Below the pieces are notes generated by a model. It was not told the DNA's origin. It saw only the letters and a program-made list of their open reading frames with translations, and did not search any database. Of a DNA stretch of 34,972 nt, positions 1 to 6,585 are shown one piece after another (position 1 is the first letter of the stretch; each line of letters starts with the position of its first letter). Source of the DNA: Pseudomonadota bacterium (GTDB taxonomy: Bacteria; Pseudomonadota; Alphaproteobacteria; Acetobacterales; Acetobacteraceae). The DNA lies in NCBI GenBank assembly GCA_021818505.1, contig JAKADX010000042.1, forward strand, positions 1 to 34,972, written 5' to 3'. Position numbers and translations under genes: made by a program.

Positions 1-144
1 CGTGGCGCCGGAAATTGTCGGGTCGCACTCGGCCATGTCGGCGAGTATCCGCAGCGCCAGTTGCCGAACGCGGCGGTCATGGTCGCGCTGCGCGCGATCG
101 GTCGCGCGTTGCTGGCGCCGGCGGTCGGTTTTGATGGGCGTCAT
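1..144 (-). CDS. Hypothetical protein of the integrated element, 3' end beyond the window
   Basis: An open frame starts with ATG at 144 and reads leftwards through 48 codons to the window edge without a stop, so only the N-terminus is seen. A full Shine-Dalgarno AAGGAGG (complement of 152-158) sits 7 bases before the ATG, the best ribosome site in the element. The visible peptide starts MTPIKTDRRRQQ and is very rich in Arg, Gln and Asp, followed by a short possible helix (VRQLALRILADMAE). I do not recognise a family. It follows the small HTH gene on the same strand, so it is probably cargo of the same element. The charged start could belong to a DNA- or RNA-binding protein, but that is only a guess. 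Confidence 0.55.
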   Translation of the reverse strand, partial: MTPIKTDRRRQQRATDRAQRDHDRRVRQLALRILADMAECDPTISGAT

Positions 145-262
145 CCGACGGCCTCCTTGTCGGAGGCGCGGCTTGCAAAAGACCGGCTGATCGGCTATGG
201 AATGCGTGTCACCCGCATTTCGCGCCTGCCCATCCTCCTGCGTCGCCGCGCAGGGGATGGGA

Positions 263-529
263 TTAGGCTGCGTTCCGGGGACGGCCTCGGCCGCGGGCAG
301 GGGCGTTGTGCTGCTGTTTGGCGAGCGCAGCGCGCACATCGCTGGGGTTCACCAGCCGCTTTCCGACTACCCGCACATAGGGGATGCGGAACTGATCCAC
401 GAGATTGTAGATGGATCGCTCGGTGCATCCGAGCGCGGCGGCGATCTCGCCGAAGGTCCAGAGGTTTCCGACAAGATCGGCGCGCGTCGGGGGCGCGGCG
501 AGGGGCGGCAGGGCGGAGAGGTCAGTCAT
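263..529 (-). CDS. Small helix-turn-helix protein, excisionase/AlpA-like
   Basis: This 88-residue protein has a winged-helix or MerR-like HTH core at about residues 27-70: a first helix (TFGEIAAALG), a recognition helix (TERSIYNLVDQF) and a wing-like strand (VRVVGKRLVNPSDVRAAL). Small HTH proteins of this size next to an integrase are usually excisionases or AlpA-type regulators that bend att DNA or control the integrase. A terminase-small-subunit-like HTH is also possible. It is on the integrase strand, downstream of the 193-residue gene. A GGAG lies 8 bases before the ATG. The tail is rich in Arg and Gly (ARGRGRPRNAA), as in proteins with a second, non-specific DNA contact. The role is inferred from fold and position. 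Confidence 0.7.
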   Translation of the reverse strand: MTDLSALPPLAAPPTRADLVGNLWTFGEIAAALGCTERSIYNLVDQFRIPYVRVVGKRLVNPSDVRAALAKQQHNAPARGRGRPRNAA

Positions 530-608
530 TGAATGACTCCGGGGGAGGGTCGTGTGGTTCGGAGCCTTTCAAATAAATGCACTGCGCAGCGGCGGCGTCA
601 GGCAGACT

Positions 609-1190
609 CTAAGAAAGTTTGCCCCCCTTGGTGCGATCCTCCAGCGCGCTTACGATCGCCTCGCCTTCAACGTCGATGCCTGCCAGCCGCAGCAGGTCGC
701 CAATGATAAGGATGCCGGGTGATGTTGCCTTGCCGAATCCGGGCTGTGCCACGCCGCACTGGCGCATGATCGGATCGACGGTTTGCCGCATCATCCGCGC
801 CCAGCCGTGCCAATGCCCTCGGGGGTTCCGTGGCGCGATAATACCCCGGAACGGCTGCACCGCATCAAGCAGCAGGCGCGCCCGCCATGCGAAATGATCC
901 ATGTCGGTCGCGCGGCCTGCCGCATGAGCCGAAGCCGCTTCGGTTTCTGCCTCGGCGATCATGCTTGGCAGCAGCCTTTGAAGTCCGCGGACGTGCGCCG
1001 CCAGTTCCCGATGCTTGCCGCCGTGCGTGATTCGCCTCGGCGCCGCTCGGGTCAGAGTGACCAGATAGGCTATGCCGGCAACGTCGCGCCGGTCGGGCTG
1101 ACGGCTGCCGTGCGGCAGATGCTCCGCAAAAATCCCGGCAACTTTCGTCGCATCGTCCACCACCGCCGCAGAGGCACGGCTCGCGCTCAC
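609..1190 (-). CDS. Hypothetical protein translationally coupled to the integrase
   Basis: The frame gives 193 residues from a GTG whose last two bases begin the integrase stop codon (GTGA, 1187-1190), so it is probably co-translated with the integrase. I recognise no family. It looks soluble and mostly helical, with several His and Trp residues in the middle (HWHGWARMM) and no signal peptide or membrane segment. The tight coupling suggests a partner in element maintenance or control rather than random cargo; that is inference. The extreme N-terminus is Ser/Ala-rich and could be shorter than shown if another start is used. Confidence 0.6.
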   Translation of the reverse strand: MSASRASAAVVDDATKVAGIFAEHLPHGSRQPDRRDVAGIAYLVTLTRAAPRRITHGGKHRELAAHVRGLQRLLPSMIAEAETEAASAHAAGRATDMDHFAWRARLLLDAVQPFRGIIAPRNPRGHWHGWARMMRQTVDPIMRQCGVAQPGFGKATSPGILIIGDLLRLAGIDVEGEAIVSALEDRTKGGKLS

Positions 1191-2470
1191 GCCCGCCGCC
1201 CGGCCGGCAGCGGCACGACCTCGGCGGCAGGCCTGCCTGCGCCGGTGATGATCTGTCCGACGCGCTCCGTAGCCTCCCGCTGCGGGTCGAGCAGCAGATG
1301 CGCATACCGGCTCGTCGTCTGCGGATTGGAATGACCGAGCAGCTGCCCGATCAGCGGCAGGTTGTGGCCGCTGCTCACCAGGAGGGACGCATAGGTGTGA
1401 CGCAGGTCGTGAAAGCGCAGGTCAGACAGCGCAGCCGCCTTGCAGATTGAGTGCCAGGACCGCTTCAGGTCGCCCTGCGCGGCGTTCGTGGTGCGGCCGG
1501 GGAACAGGTGCACGATCGGCGCCAGACCGTACCGTGCGCGGCGTTCATTTTCTTGATCCGCGTCGCGCTTCATTTCGGCCAGCAGTTGCAGCGCCGGGCC
1601 GTTCAATGGGATCGTGTGCAACTTCTTCTGCTTCGTCATGGCGCCCGGCTTGGTCCATGTGCCCCGGCCGATGTCGAATTGCCCCCACGTCGCGCCAAGC
1701 AACTCGCCGCGGCGCGCGCCGGTCAGCAGCGCCAGCCGGATCACATTGGCGGATTGCCGGTTGCGATGCGCGGCAAGCGCCGTGGTCAGCCGCGCCAGTT
1801 CTTCGGCGTTGAGATAACGGTCGCGCCTGTTTTCAGGGTTGCGCTCGATCGCAGCGGCTGGGTTTGGGCCTTCGCGCATCTCAAACTCGGTCGCGGCGAG
1901 GTTCATCATCCGGCGCAGCAGCGATAACATCCGGTTTGCCCGGATCGGTGCCCGCTTCGACACGTCACGGTAGAGCTTCACCACGTCGGCGCGTTGCACG
2001 TCTGCGACGCGGTGCTTGCCAAGGGCCGGCAGGATCACGCCGTCAAGCATGGCCTTGTCCTCGGCGAGCGAGCGGGGCCGCTTCCGTGTGCTGGCGTATT
2101 GCAGATACAACGTCGCGAGGGCTGCCATCGTCGGCGCCTCCCGCTCCGCGTGCCGCTGCCCCATCGGGTCTTCGCCTTGGTCGATGCGGCGCTTGAGCTT
2201 GGCGGCTTCCTCGCGCGCCTGCTTGACCGACCAGTCGGGGAAGCTGCCGATGGTGATGCGCCGCTCGCGTCCCGCAACCCTATAATTCAGAACGAAACTT
2301 CTGGCGCCTGCGGACGTGATGCGGACACCGAACCCCTTGACGCAGATTCCGCCCCCTTTCGGCTCGCGGTCGTAATGTATCCGGTTCCCTTCGGCCGGCG
2401 GGGCGAGGTCACGCACCAGCTTGTCGGTCAGTGGACTATCGACGCCGTTCCCGGCGGCCATCTTCGACAT
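1187..2470 (-). CDS. Tyrosine-type site-specific integrase
   Basis: This 427-residue phage/island integrase inserts and excises the element by tyrosine recombination. An Arm-type DNA-binding domain (DUF4102-like) spans about residues 12-105, a SAM-like core-binding domain about 113-205, and the catalytic domain about 220-400. The catalytic residues are visible: R253 in GARRGE, H354 and R357 in HDLRH, H380 in LLGHS, and the nucleophile Y389 in SRYAH. I chose ATG at 2470 because GGAG lies 8 bases before it and the arm domain starts soon after; the frame is open up to 2602 but that extension has no domain sense. The gene starts about 160 bases from a tRNA-Arg 3' fragment and reads away from it, as expected for an element integrated in that tRNA gene. 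All catalytic residues are present, so it may be active. Confidence 0.95.
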   Translation of the reverse strand: MSKMAAGNGVDSPLTDKLVRDLAPPAEGNRIHYDREPKGGGICVKGFGVRITSAGARSFVLNYRVAGRERRITIGSFPDWSVKQAREEAAKLKRRIDQGEDPMGQRHAEREAPTMAALATLYLQYASTRKRPRSLAEDKAMLDGVILPALGKHRVADVQRADVVKLYRDVSKRAPIRANRMLSLLRRMMNLAATEFEMREGPNPAAAIERNPENRRDRYLNAEELARLTTALAAHRNRQSANVIRLALLTGARRGELLGATWGQFDIGRGTWTKPGAMTKQKKLHTIPLNGPALQLLAEMKRDADQENERRARYGLAPIVHLFPGRTTNAAQGDLKRSWHSICKAAALSDLRFHDLRHTYASLLVSSGHNLPLIGQLLGHSNPQTTSRYAHLLLDPQREATERVGQIITGAGRPAAEVVPLPAGRRA

Positions 2471-2483
2471 GATAGTGGCTCCG

Positions 2484-2601
2484 TGTCCGCAAAATGTCCG
2501 CACACAAGATGCACTCCCGTTCAATTCCGTGCAATGGATTTCTGTGGGCTTCCGTGATACGCATGAAAAATCAGAGAGATATAACGATTGCGCTGCGGAC
2601 A
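2484..2601. repeat. Three GCGGACA heptamers between integrase and att remnant
   Basis: TGTCCGC occurs at 2484-2490 and 2495-2501, an 11-base repeat spacing (about one helical turn). Its complement GCGGACA occurs at 2595-2601 inside a small dyad (CGCTG, six bases, CAGCG at 2591-2606). All three lie between the integrase start and the tRNA remnant. This is where arm-type integrase sites, excisionase sites or a repressor operator would be expected. The function is inferred from position only. Confidence 0.45.
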
Positions 2602-2629
2602 CAGCGGATCACGAAAGCGTGAAAATATG

Positions 2630-2675
2630 ACTTCTAAGCTGTGGGTCGCTGGTTCGAATCCAGCAGGGCGCGCCA
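2630..2675 (+). other. Attachment-site remnant: 3' half of tRNA-Arg (UCU)
   Basis: The bases read as a tRNA from the anticodon loop to CCA: loop CTTCTAA with anticodon TCT, 3' anticodon strand GCTGT, variable loop, T arm GCTGG-TTCGAAT-CCAGC, acceptor AGGGCGC, discriminator G and CCA at 2673-2675. AGGGCGC pairs with GCGCCCT, the usual 5' start of tRNA-Arg(UCU). No such 5' half exists here: the five bases before the loop do not pair with GCTGT and no D arm precedes. It is therefore a fragment, not a working tRNA. It is the expected att footprint of an element that integrated at the anticodon loop and rebuilt an intact tRNA at its other end, left of this window. Host DNA starts to its right. Confidence 0.88.
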
Positions 2676-3177
2676 GGTTTGCAGGCGTTGCGAGCGCGTC
2701 GCGCTAAGCCTATCGGCGAGCGTGGCGGCCGATTGGGGGGTGCCATCAACTCACGCGGCGACCAGCGCGCGGTCGCCGCCCACGTGCCATGCGTCCTTCA
2801 AGTGGGCCCTGCCGTGCGCTCGGCATTCGTGAGGGTGATGGCATTGCGCGGCGGCCGTCGCCGCGCCGGACCGCGCGGCGCGGCCGGGGGTCAACGTCAG
2901 GTATGGCGCCACGCTCTTGGACTGTGACCCAACGGCCCGAGTGACACCTGACGCGCGCGCAGGGCGGTCGTCATGGGGCGCAGGGGAGACGCCGTGTACT
3001 GCGTCCGAACCGCTCTCGCGCAACCCAGCGTCGTCGTGCCCGGGTATTGGCATGCCGCGATCGGCGCCCTCGTGCTCATCGCGTCATGGCCTTGCTGGCC
3101 GTGGCGGCGGTCGGGGGGCGCGCGCATTCGGCCGAGCACCTGCGGGCGCCCGATTGAAAAACCGCGCAAGGCATCCG

Positions 3178-3204
3178 TTGCCAAGATACCTTATTTCCTA
3201 TAAG
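3178..3204 (+). promoter_or_regulatory. Candidate sigma70-type promoter of the Hint gene
   Basis: TTGCCA at 3178-3183 and TATAAG at 3199-3204 resemble -35 and -10 boxes within an AT-richer patch about 70 bases before the Hint gene start. The 15-base spacer is shorter than the preferred 17, so activity may be weak or may need an activator. Confidence 0.3.
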
Positions 3205-3221
3205 CGATCAGTTGCGATCAG
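3204..3221 (+). repeat. Direct repeat GCGATCAG x2, possible operator
   Basis: GCGATCAG occurs at 3204-3211 and 3214-3221, a 10-base spacing that puts both copies on one face of the helix. The first copy overlaps the end of the candidate -10 box, so a bound protein could block or direct transcription of the Hint gene. No regulator is identified. Confidence 0.4.
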
Positions 3222-3238
3222 CGCATAGTGACACTTTG

Positions 3239-3258
3239 CGTCGGCGGGACCGCCGACG
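3239..3258 (+). promoter_or_regulatory. Perfect hairpin in the leader of the Hint gene
   Basis: CGTCGGCG, loop GGAC, CGCCGACG forms an 8-bp perfect stem. It ends about 6 bases before the GGGGAGGG ribosome site of the Hint gene. There is no T run, so it is not a standard terminator. It could stabilise the 5' end of the mRNA or affect initiation. Confidence 0.4.
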
Positions 3259-3274
3259 GGGCGGGGAGGGTATT

Positions 3275-4261
3275 ATGACAGGAACTATAGCCTTCACGAT
3301 TTCATACGCGGGTTTGGATCCATGCAATACCGACTCGGCGAGTGCCCAGATCACCGCCAACATCGGCTCGGATGGCACCTGTGTTGCGACTGATATTTCC
3401 GGAACGTGGACTTCAAGCCTGTTTGGTGCGACGGCCGATTACGCCATCTGTGGATTGGAGCAGTCCGGAAGCGCGGGCGATAACGATAACTGTCTTTATC
3501 CAGGGACTGACGGGTACTCCGGCGGTGGTCTCGATTACAATGGGATTACGTTCTCCGTTGTGGTGAACGGTACCAAATACGACGTCAATATCTACAACTG
3601 GGGCGACGGAAAGTACGTCGAGACCGTCTATTGCGGCCGCGATATCCTCTGTGACGGATTCGTGGGTTTCAAGGAGCGTGAATGCTCCTGCTTCGGACAC
3701 GGCACCCTTATCCGCACGCCGGACGGGGATCGCGCCGTGGAGGATCTGGCGCCGGGCGATCTCGTGCTGACCGCGCAAGGGTCGGCATTGCCCGTGCGCT
3801 GGGTCGGCCGCAGTGTCGTCTCATCGCTGTTCGGTGATCCGCTGCGCATCCTGCCGGTGCGCATCAGGGCCGGCGCGCTCGGCGTGAACCTGCCCGTGCG
3901 CGACCTGCTGCTCTCGCCCAACCACGGCGTGCACCTTGGCGACTCGCTGGTCCAGGCCGGCGCGCTGGTGAACGGGACTTCGATCGTGCGCGTTCGCGAC
4001 ATGCCGATTGTATTCACCTACTGGCATCTCGAACTCGATACGCACGCGCTGGTGCTCGCCGAAGGGGTCGCCGCCGAAAGCTTCCTCGACGGCGTTGAGG
4101 AGATCGGCTTTCAGAACTGGGACGAGCGCTCGGCGCCCGTGGCGGTACGGGAATTGCCGTATCCCCGCGTCAAGTCGGCGCGACAGGTACCGGCCGCGCT
4201 GCGCCGGCAGATCGCGGCACGGGAAGCGTCCCTGTTCGGCGACGTCGCCGACGCCGCCTGA
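3275..4261 (+). CDS. Hint (Hedgehog/intein) domain protein with unrecognised Cys-rich N-terminal domain
   Basis: The protein has 328 residues. ATG 3275 was chosen because GGGGAGGG lies just before it; the frame is open to 3212 without a ribosome site. Residues 139-280 are a Hint_2-type domain: CFGHGTLIRTPDG at the splice-like start with C139 as probable nucleophile, a VEDLAPGDLVLT strand, SPNHGV with H217 matching the TxxH His of Hedgehog Hint domains, and the HLELDTHALVLAEG segment. Such domains cleave or transfer the peptide bond at their first Cys. Residues 1-138 match nothing I know: they are rich in Gly, Asn, Asp and Tyr, have Cys at 17, 36, 59, 73, 120, 126 and 137, and no signal peptide. 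That half is visibly less GC-rich than the Hint half, suggesting a fusion of unlike origin. Secretion and self-cleavage are inferred. Confidence 0.85.
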   Translation: MTGTIAFTISYAGLDPCNTDSASAQITANIGSDGTCVATDISGTWTSSLFGATADYAICGLEQSGSAGDNDNCLYPGTDGYSGGGLDYNGITFSVVVNGTKYDVNIYNWGDGKYVETVYCGRDILCDGFVGFKERECSCFGHGTLIRTPDGDRAVEDLAPGDLVLTAQGSALPVRWVGRSVVSSLFGDPLRILPVRIRAGALGVNLPVRDLLLSPNHGVHLGDSLVQAGALVNGTSIVRVRDMPIVFTYWHLELDTHALVLAEGVAAESFLDGVEEIGFQNWDERSAPVAVRELPYPRVKSARQVPAALRRQIAAREASLFGDVADAA

Positions 4262-4323
4262 CCCTGATCTGGCGGGCGAGTCGCCGGTGGAGGTCGGCGA
4301 CCAACGCGCGCTATACCGACGTC

Positions 4324-4536
4324 ATGCAACGCCTCCTCATCACGCTCGGCGCGGTGCTGTTGTTGCTCGGTATCGTCTGGCCGTGGCTGGCACGCACCGG
4401 GCTCGGCCACCTGCCCGGCGACATCCGGATCGAACGGCCGGGCCTGCGAATCTACATTCCGCTGGGCTCCACTCTGCTGGTGTCGGTGCTGCTGTCGGTC
4501 GTGCTGACGGTGCTGACCTGGCTCGGCCGCCGGTGA
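4324..4536 (+). CDS. DUF2905 small membrane protein
   Basis: This 70-residue protein has two membrane segments: about residues 3-23 (LLITLGAVLLLLGIVWPWL) and 48-66 (IPLGSTLLVSVLLSVVLTVL). Between them is the family signature GHLPGDIRIERPGLRIYIPLG, which identifies DUF2905. Members are inner-membrane proteins of about 70 residues with no settled function. It lies 62 bases after the Hint gene and 77 bases before the ATP-grasp-like gene, same strand. The start has no strong ribosome site, but the family length fits exactly. Confidence 0.88.
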   Translation: MQRLLITLGAVLLLLGIVWPWLARTGLGHLPGDIRIERPGLRIYIPLGSTLLVSVLLSVVLTVLTWLGRR

Positions 4537-4613
4537 GTGCGCCCGCCGACAATTGACTCTTTCTTCACGCGTGGCCGGCAGCCTGTCGGACGGACCCGGC
4601 AGGATGGTGGGCG

Positions 4614-5846
4614 GTGGAGGCAACAACGCTTCGCGACGTCGTGCCCCGCCTCGACGCGGCGCTGACACCACGGCGGGTGCGCGGAGCGGCGCCGCTGTCG
4701 CATCTCGCGTTCGCGGGGGCCGCCGAGCCGGCGCTGCTGCGAGCGATCGAGCGGCCGACACCGACGCTGGCGGACGCTGCGGCCTATGCGCTCGACGCCG
4801 CCACCGTGCAGGCGCTGCAGTTCCGGCCGGATGCCGCGCGGGCGCTGCAACGTCAGGCGCTTGCGACCTGCCCGCTCTACCGCGTCGCCGATGCGATGCG
4901 CACGCAGTCTGCGGCACCGCTGCGCGTGTTGGCGCTCATGGCGCCGGGCGACCTGATGGCCAACACGCCGCTCGATTTCCTGACCATGCATCTCGACGTG
5001 CGGCTCGACCTGCTGTTCGTGGTACCGGGCCAGATGCTGCCGGACGTGCTGCCGGAGCATGACGTGGCGTTCTTTGCCGCGGCCGATGACGACGCGTCGG
5101 TCCTGGCGCGGCTGGCCGCGTTGTACGAAACTTGGCCGCGACCCCGGCTGAACGATCCCGCCCGTGTGTTGCGGCTGGGGCGGGAGGCGCTCGCGACCGC
5201 GCTGCGTCGCTGTGCCGGCCTGCTCTGTCCGCCGACCCGCCGGCTGCCGCGCGTTACCGCCGGTGCAGCCTATCTCGCGTTCCCGGTGCTGGCTCGCCCC
5301 GTCGGCTCCCACGCCGGCCACGACCTTGCCCGCGCCGACGACCGGGCGCAGCTCGCCGCCCATCTCGACGCTCTGGACTGCGAGGAGGTCTTTGTCACTG
5401 ACTTCGTGGATTATCGCGGCGCCGACGGATTGTTCCGCAAATACCGTATCGCTTTCATCGACGGTGCGCCGATGCTCTGCCACATGGCGGTATCCGAGCA
5501 TTGGATGGTCCACTACCTCAACGCCGGCATGGCCGACAGCGCCGCGAAGCGCGCGCAGGAAGCGGCGGCGATGGCGGAATTCGACCATGGCTTCGCCCGC
5601 CGTCACGCGTCGGCGCTGGCGGCGGTCGCCGAATGGGCGGGCCTCGACTATTTTCAGATCGACTGCGCGGAACTGGCTGACGGACGGCTGCTGGTGTTCG
5701 AGGCCGATGTGGGCGGCATCGTGCATATGATGGACCCGCCCGACCTGTATCCCTACAAGCCGCCGCAGATGCGTCGGGTGATTGCCGCGTTCGGGGCGAT
5801 GCTGACGCGCGCGGCTACCGGGGCGTCGCAATTTCCGCCGAGGTGA
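4614..5846 (+). CDS. ATP-grasp-like protein of unknown substrate
   Basis: This 410-residue protein starts at GTG 4614, with AGGA upstream. The C-terminal half looks like an ATP-grasp ligase: RPVGSHAGHDL at 228-238 as the nucleotide-binding loop, EEVFVTDFVDYRGADG then FRKYRIAFIDG at 274-284, a conserved SEHWMVHYLNAGM block at 294-306, and a metal-binding end segment DYFQIDCAELADGRLLVFEAD at 345-365 with D350, E363 and D365. In relatives I recall, this module often follows TPR repeats; here residues 1-100 are helical without clear repeats, and 103-160 resemble a pre-ATP-grasp fold. The family joins a carboxylate to an amine or thiol using ATP, but no substrate can be read here. Its last 32 bases overlap the convergent pncA gene. 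Confidence 0.7.
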   Translation: MEATTLRDVVPRLDAALTPRRVRGAAPLSHLAFAGAAEPALLRAIERPTPTLADAAAYALDAATVQALQFRPDAARALQRQALATCPLYRVADAMRTQSAAPLRVLALMAPGDLMANTPLDFLTMHLDVRLDLLFVVPGQMLPDVLPEHDVAFFAAADDDASVLARLAALYETWPRPRLNDPARVLRLGREALATALRRCAGLLCPPTRRLPRVTAGAAYLAFPVLARPVGSHAGHDLARADDRAQLAAHLDALDCEEVFVTDFVDYRGADGLFRKYRIAFIDGAPMLCHMAVSEHWMVHYLNAGMADSAAKRAQEAAAMAEFDHGFARRHASALAAVAEWAGLDYFQIDCAELADGRLLVFEADVGGIVHMMDPPDLYPYKPPQMRRVIAAFGAMLTRAATGASQFPPR

Positions 5847-6480
5847 GGCGCGCGACGCCTGCCGCGGTCATCGCCGCCCAGGCAGCGGCGAGCGAGCCGG
5901 CGGTGTCGATCCCCCGGCACGCGTCCTCGATCACGACCACGTCGAACCCGGCCCTGCGCGCATCGACGGCCGAGTAGGCGACACAGAAATCGGTCGCCAG
6001 CCCGGCCAGTACGACGCGCATGATCCGCCGCTCGCGCAGGTAGCCCGCCAGTCCGGTGGGCCGCCCGTCGGCTTCGTTGAATGTCGAGTAGCTGTCCACC
6101 TGCGGGTGGTAACCTTTGCGCAGCACCAGCGCGGCGTGCGGAATTGCCAGCCCCGGCGCGAAATCGGCGCCCGGACTGCCCTGCACGCAATGATCCGGCC
6201 ACAGCACCTGCTTGCCGTAGGCAAGCTCGATCGTCTCGAACGGCGCCTTCCCGGGATGTGTGGAGGCGAAGGAGATGTGGCCGGGCGGATGCCAGTCCTG
6301 CGTCGCGACCACGTTGGTGAAGGCCCGTGCGACGCGGTTGATCAGCGGCACGACCGCGTGGCCGTCCGGCACCGCGAGCCGCCCGCCGGGGAGGAAGTCG
6401 TTCTGCACGTCCACGGCGAGCAGAACGTCGCTGCTGCCCGGCACGAACGGAATAGCCAAGGTGGCAGCGTGCTCGGTCAT
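5815..6480 (-). CDS. pncA: Nicotinamidase / pyrazinamidase
   Basis: This 221-residue isochorismatase-fold amidase converts nicotinamide to nicotinate for NAD salvage, in the cytoplasm. The catalytic triad is visible: D24 in VDVQNDF, K122 in LRKGYHP and C166 in DFCV. The metal ligands D62, H64 and H68 lie in QDWHPPGHISF. LWPDHCVQGSPGADF at 93-107 is the usual substrate-side signature. The length matches the family. A run of G (AGGGGG) serves as ribosome site. The gene lies 105 bases behind the lytic transglycosylase gene on the same strand, and its 3' end overlaps the convergent ATP-grasp-like gene by 32 bases. Confidence 0.95.
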   Translation of the reverse strand: MTEHAATLAIPFVPGSSDVLLAVDVQNDFLPGGRLAVPDGHAVVPLINRVARAFTNVVATQDWHPPGHISFASTHPGKAPFETIELAYGKQVLWPDHCVQGSPGADFAPGLAIPHAALVLRKGYHPQVDSYSTFNEADGRPTGLAGYLRERRIMRVVLAGLATDFCVAYSAVDARRAGFDVVVIEDACRGIDTAGSLAAAWAAMTAAGVARLTSAEIATPR

Positions 6481-6585
6481 GGCTGCCGGCCCCCTTGCAT
6501 CGCGATTGGCCGAAGGTGCGTCCCCGCCGCCGGACCCGTCAACCGGCCGCCCTGTGCCGATCAGGAGGCTCGCCGAGGCGCGCGC

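Larger units (their letters stand above)
2676..3274. other. 599-base stretch with no supported gene
   Basis: This is the host side of the att remnant. It contains several short open frames on both strands, but all are Arg/Ala/Pro-rich, lack ribosome sites and resemble no family. The last 100 bases are clearly less GC-rich and carry the leader elements of the Hint gene, listed separately. I see no tRNA, transposase or CRISPR here. It may hold degraded sequence left by earlier integrations at the same tRNA gene. Confidence 0.5.

Noticed and set aside
2600-2675. Complete tRNA gene
   Set aside because: The 5' acceptor strand, D arm and 5' anticodon strand are missing; only the 3' half fits, so it is an att remnant.
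2676-3203. Short frames of 60-100 codons on both strands
   Set aside because: No ribosome site, no domain, skewed composition; none supported over the others.
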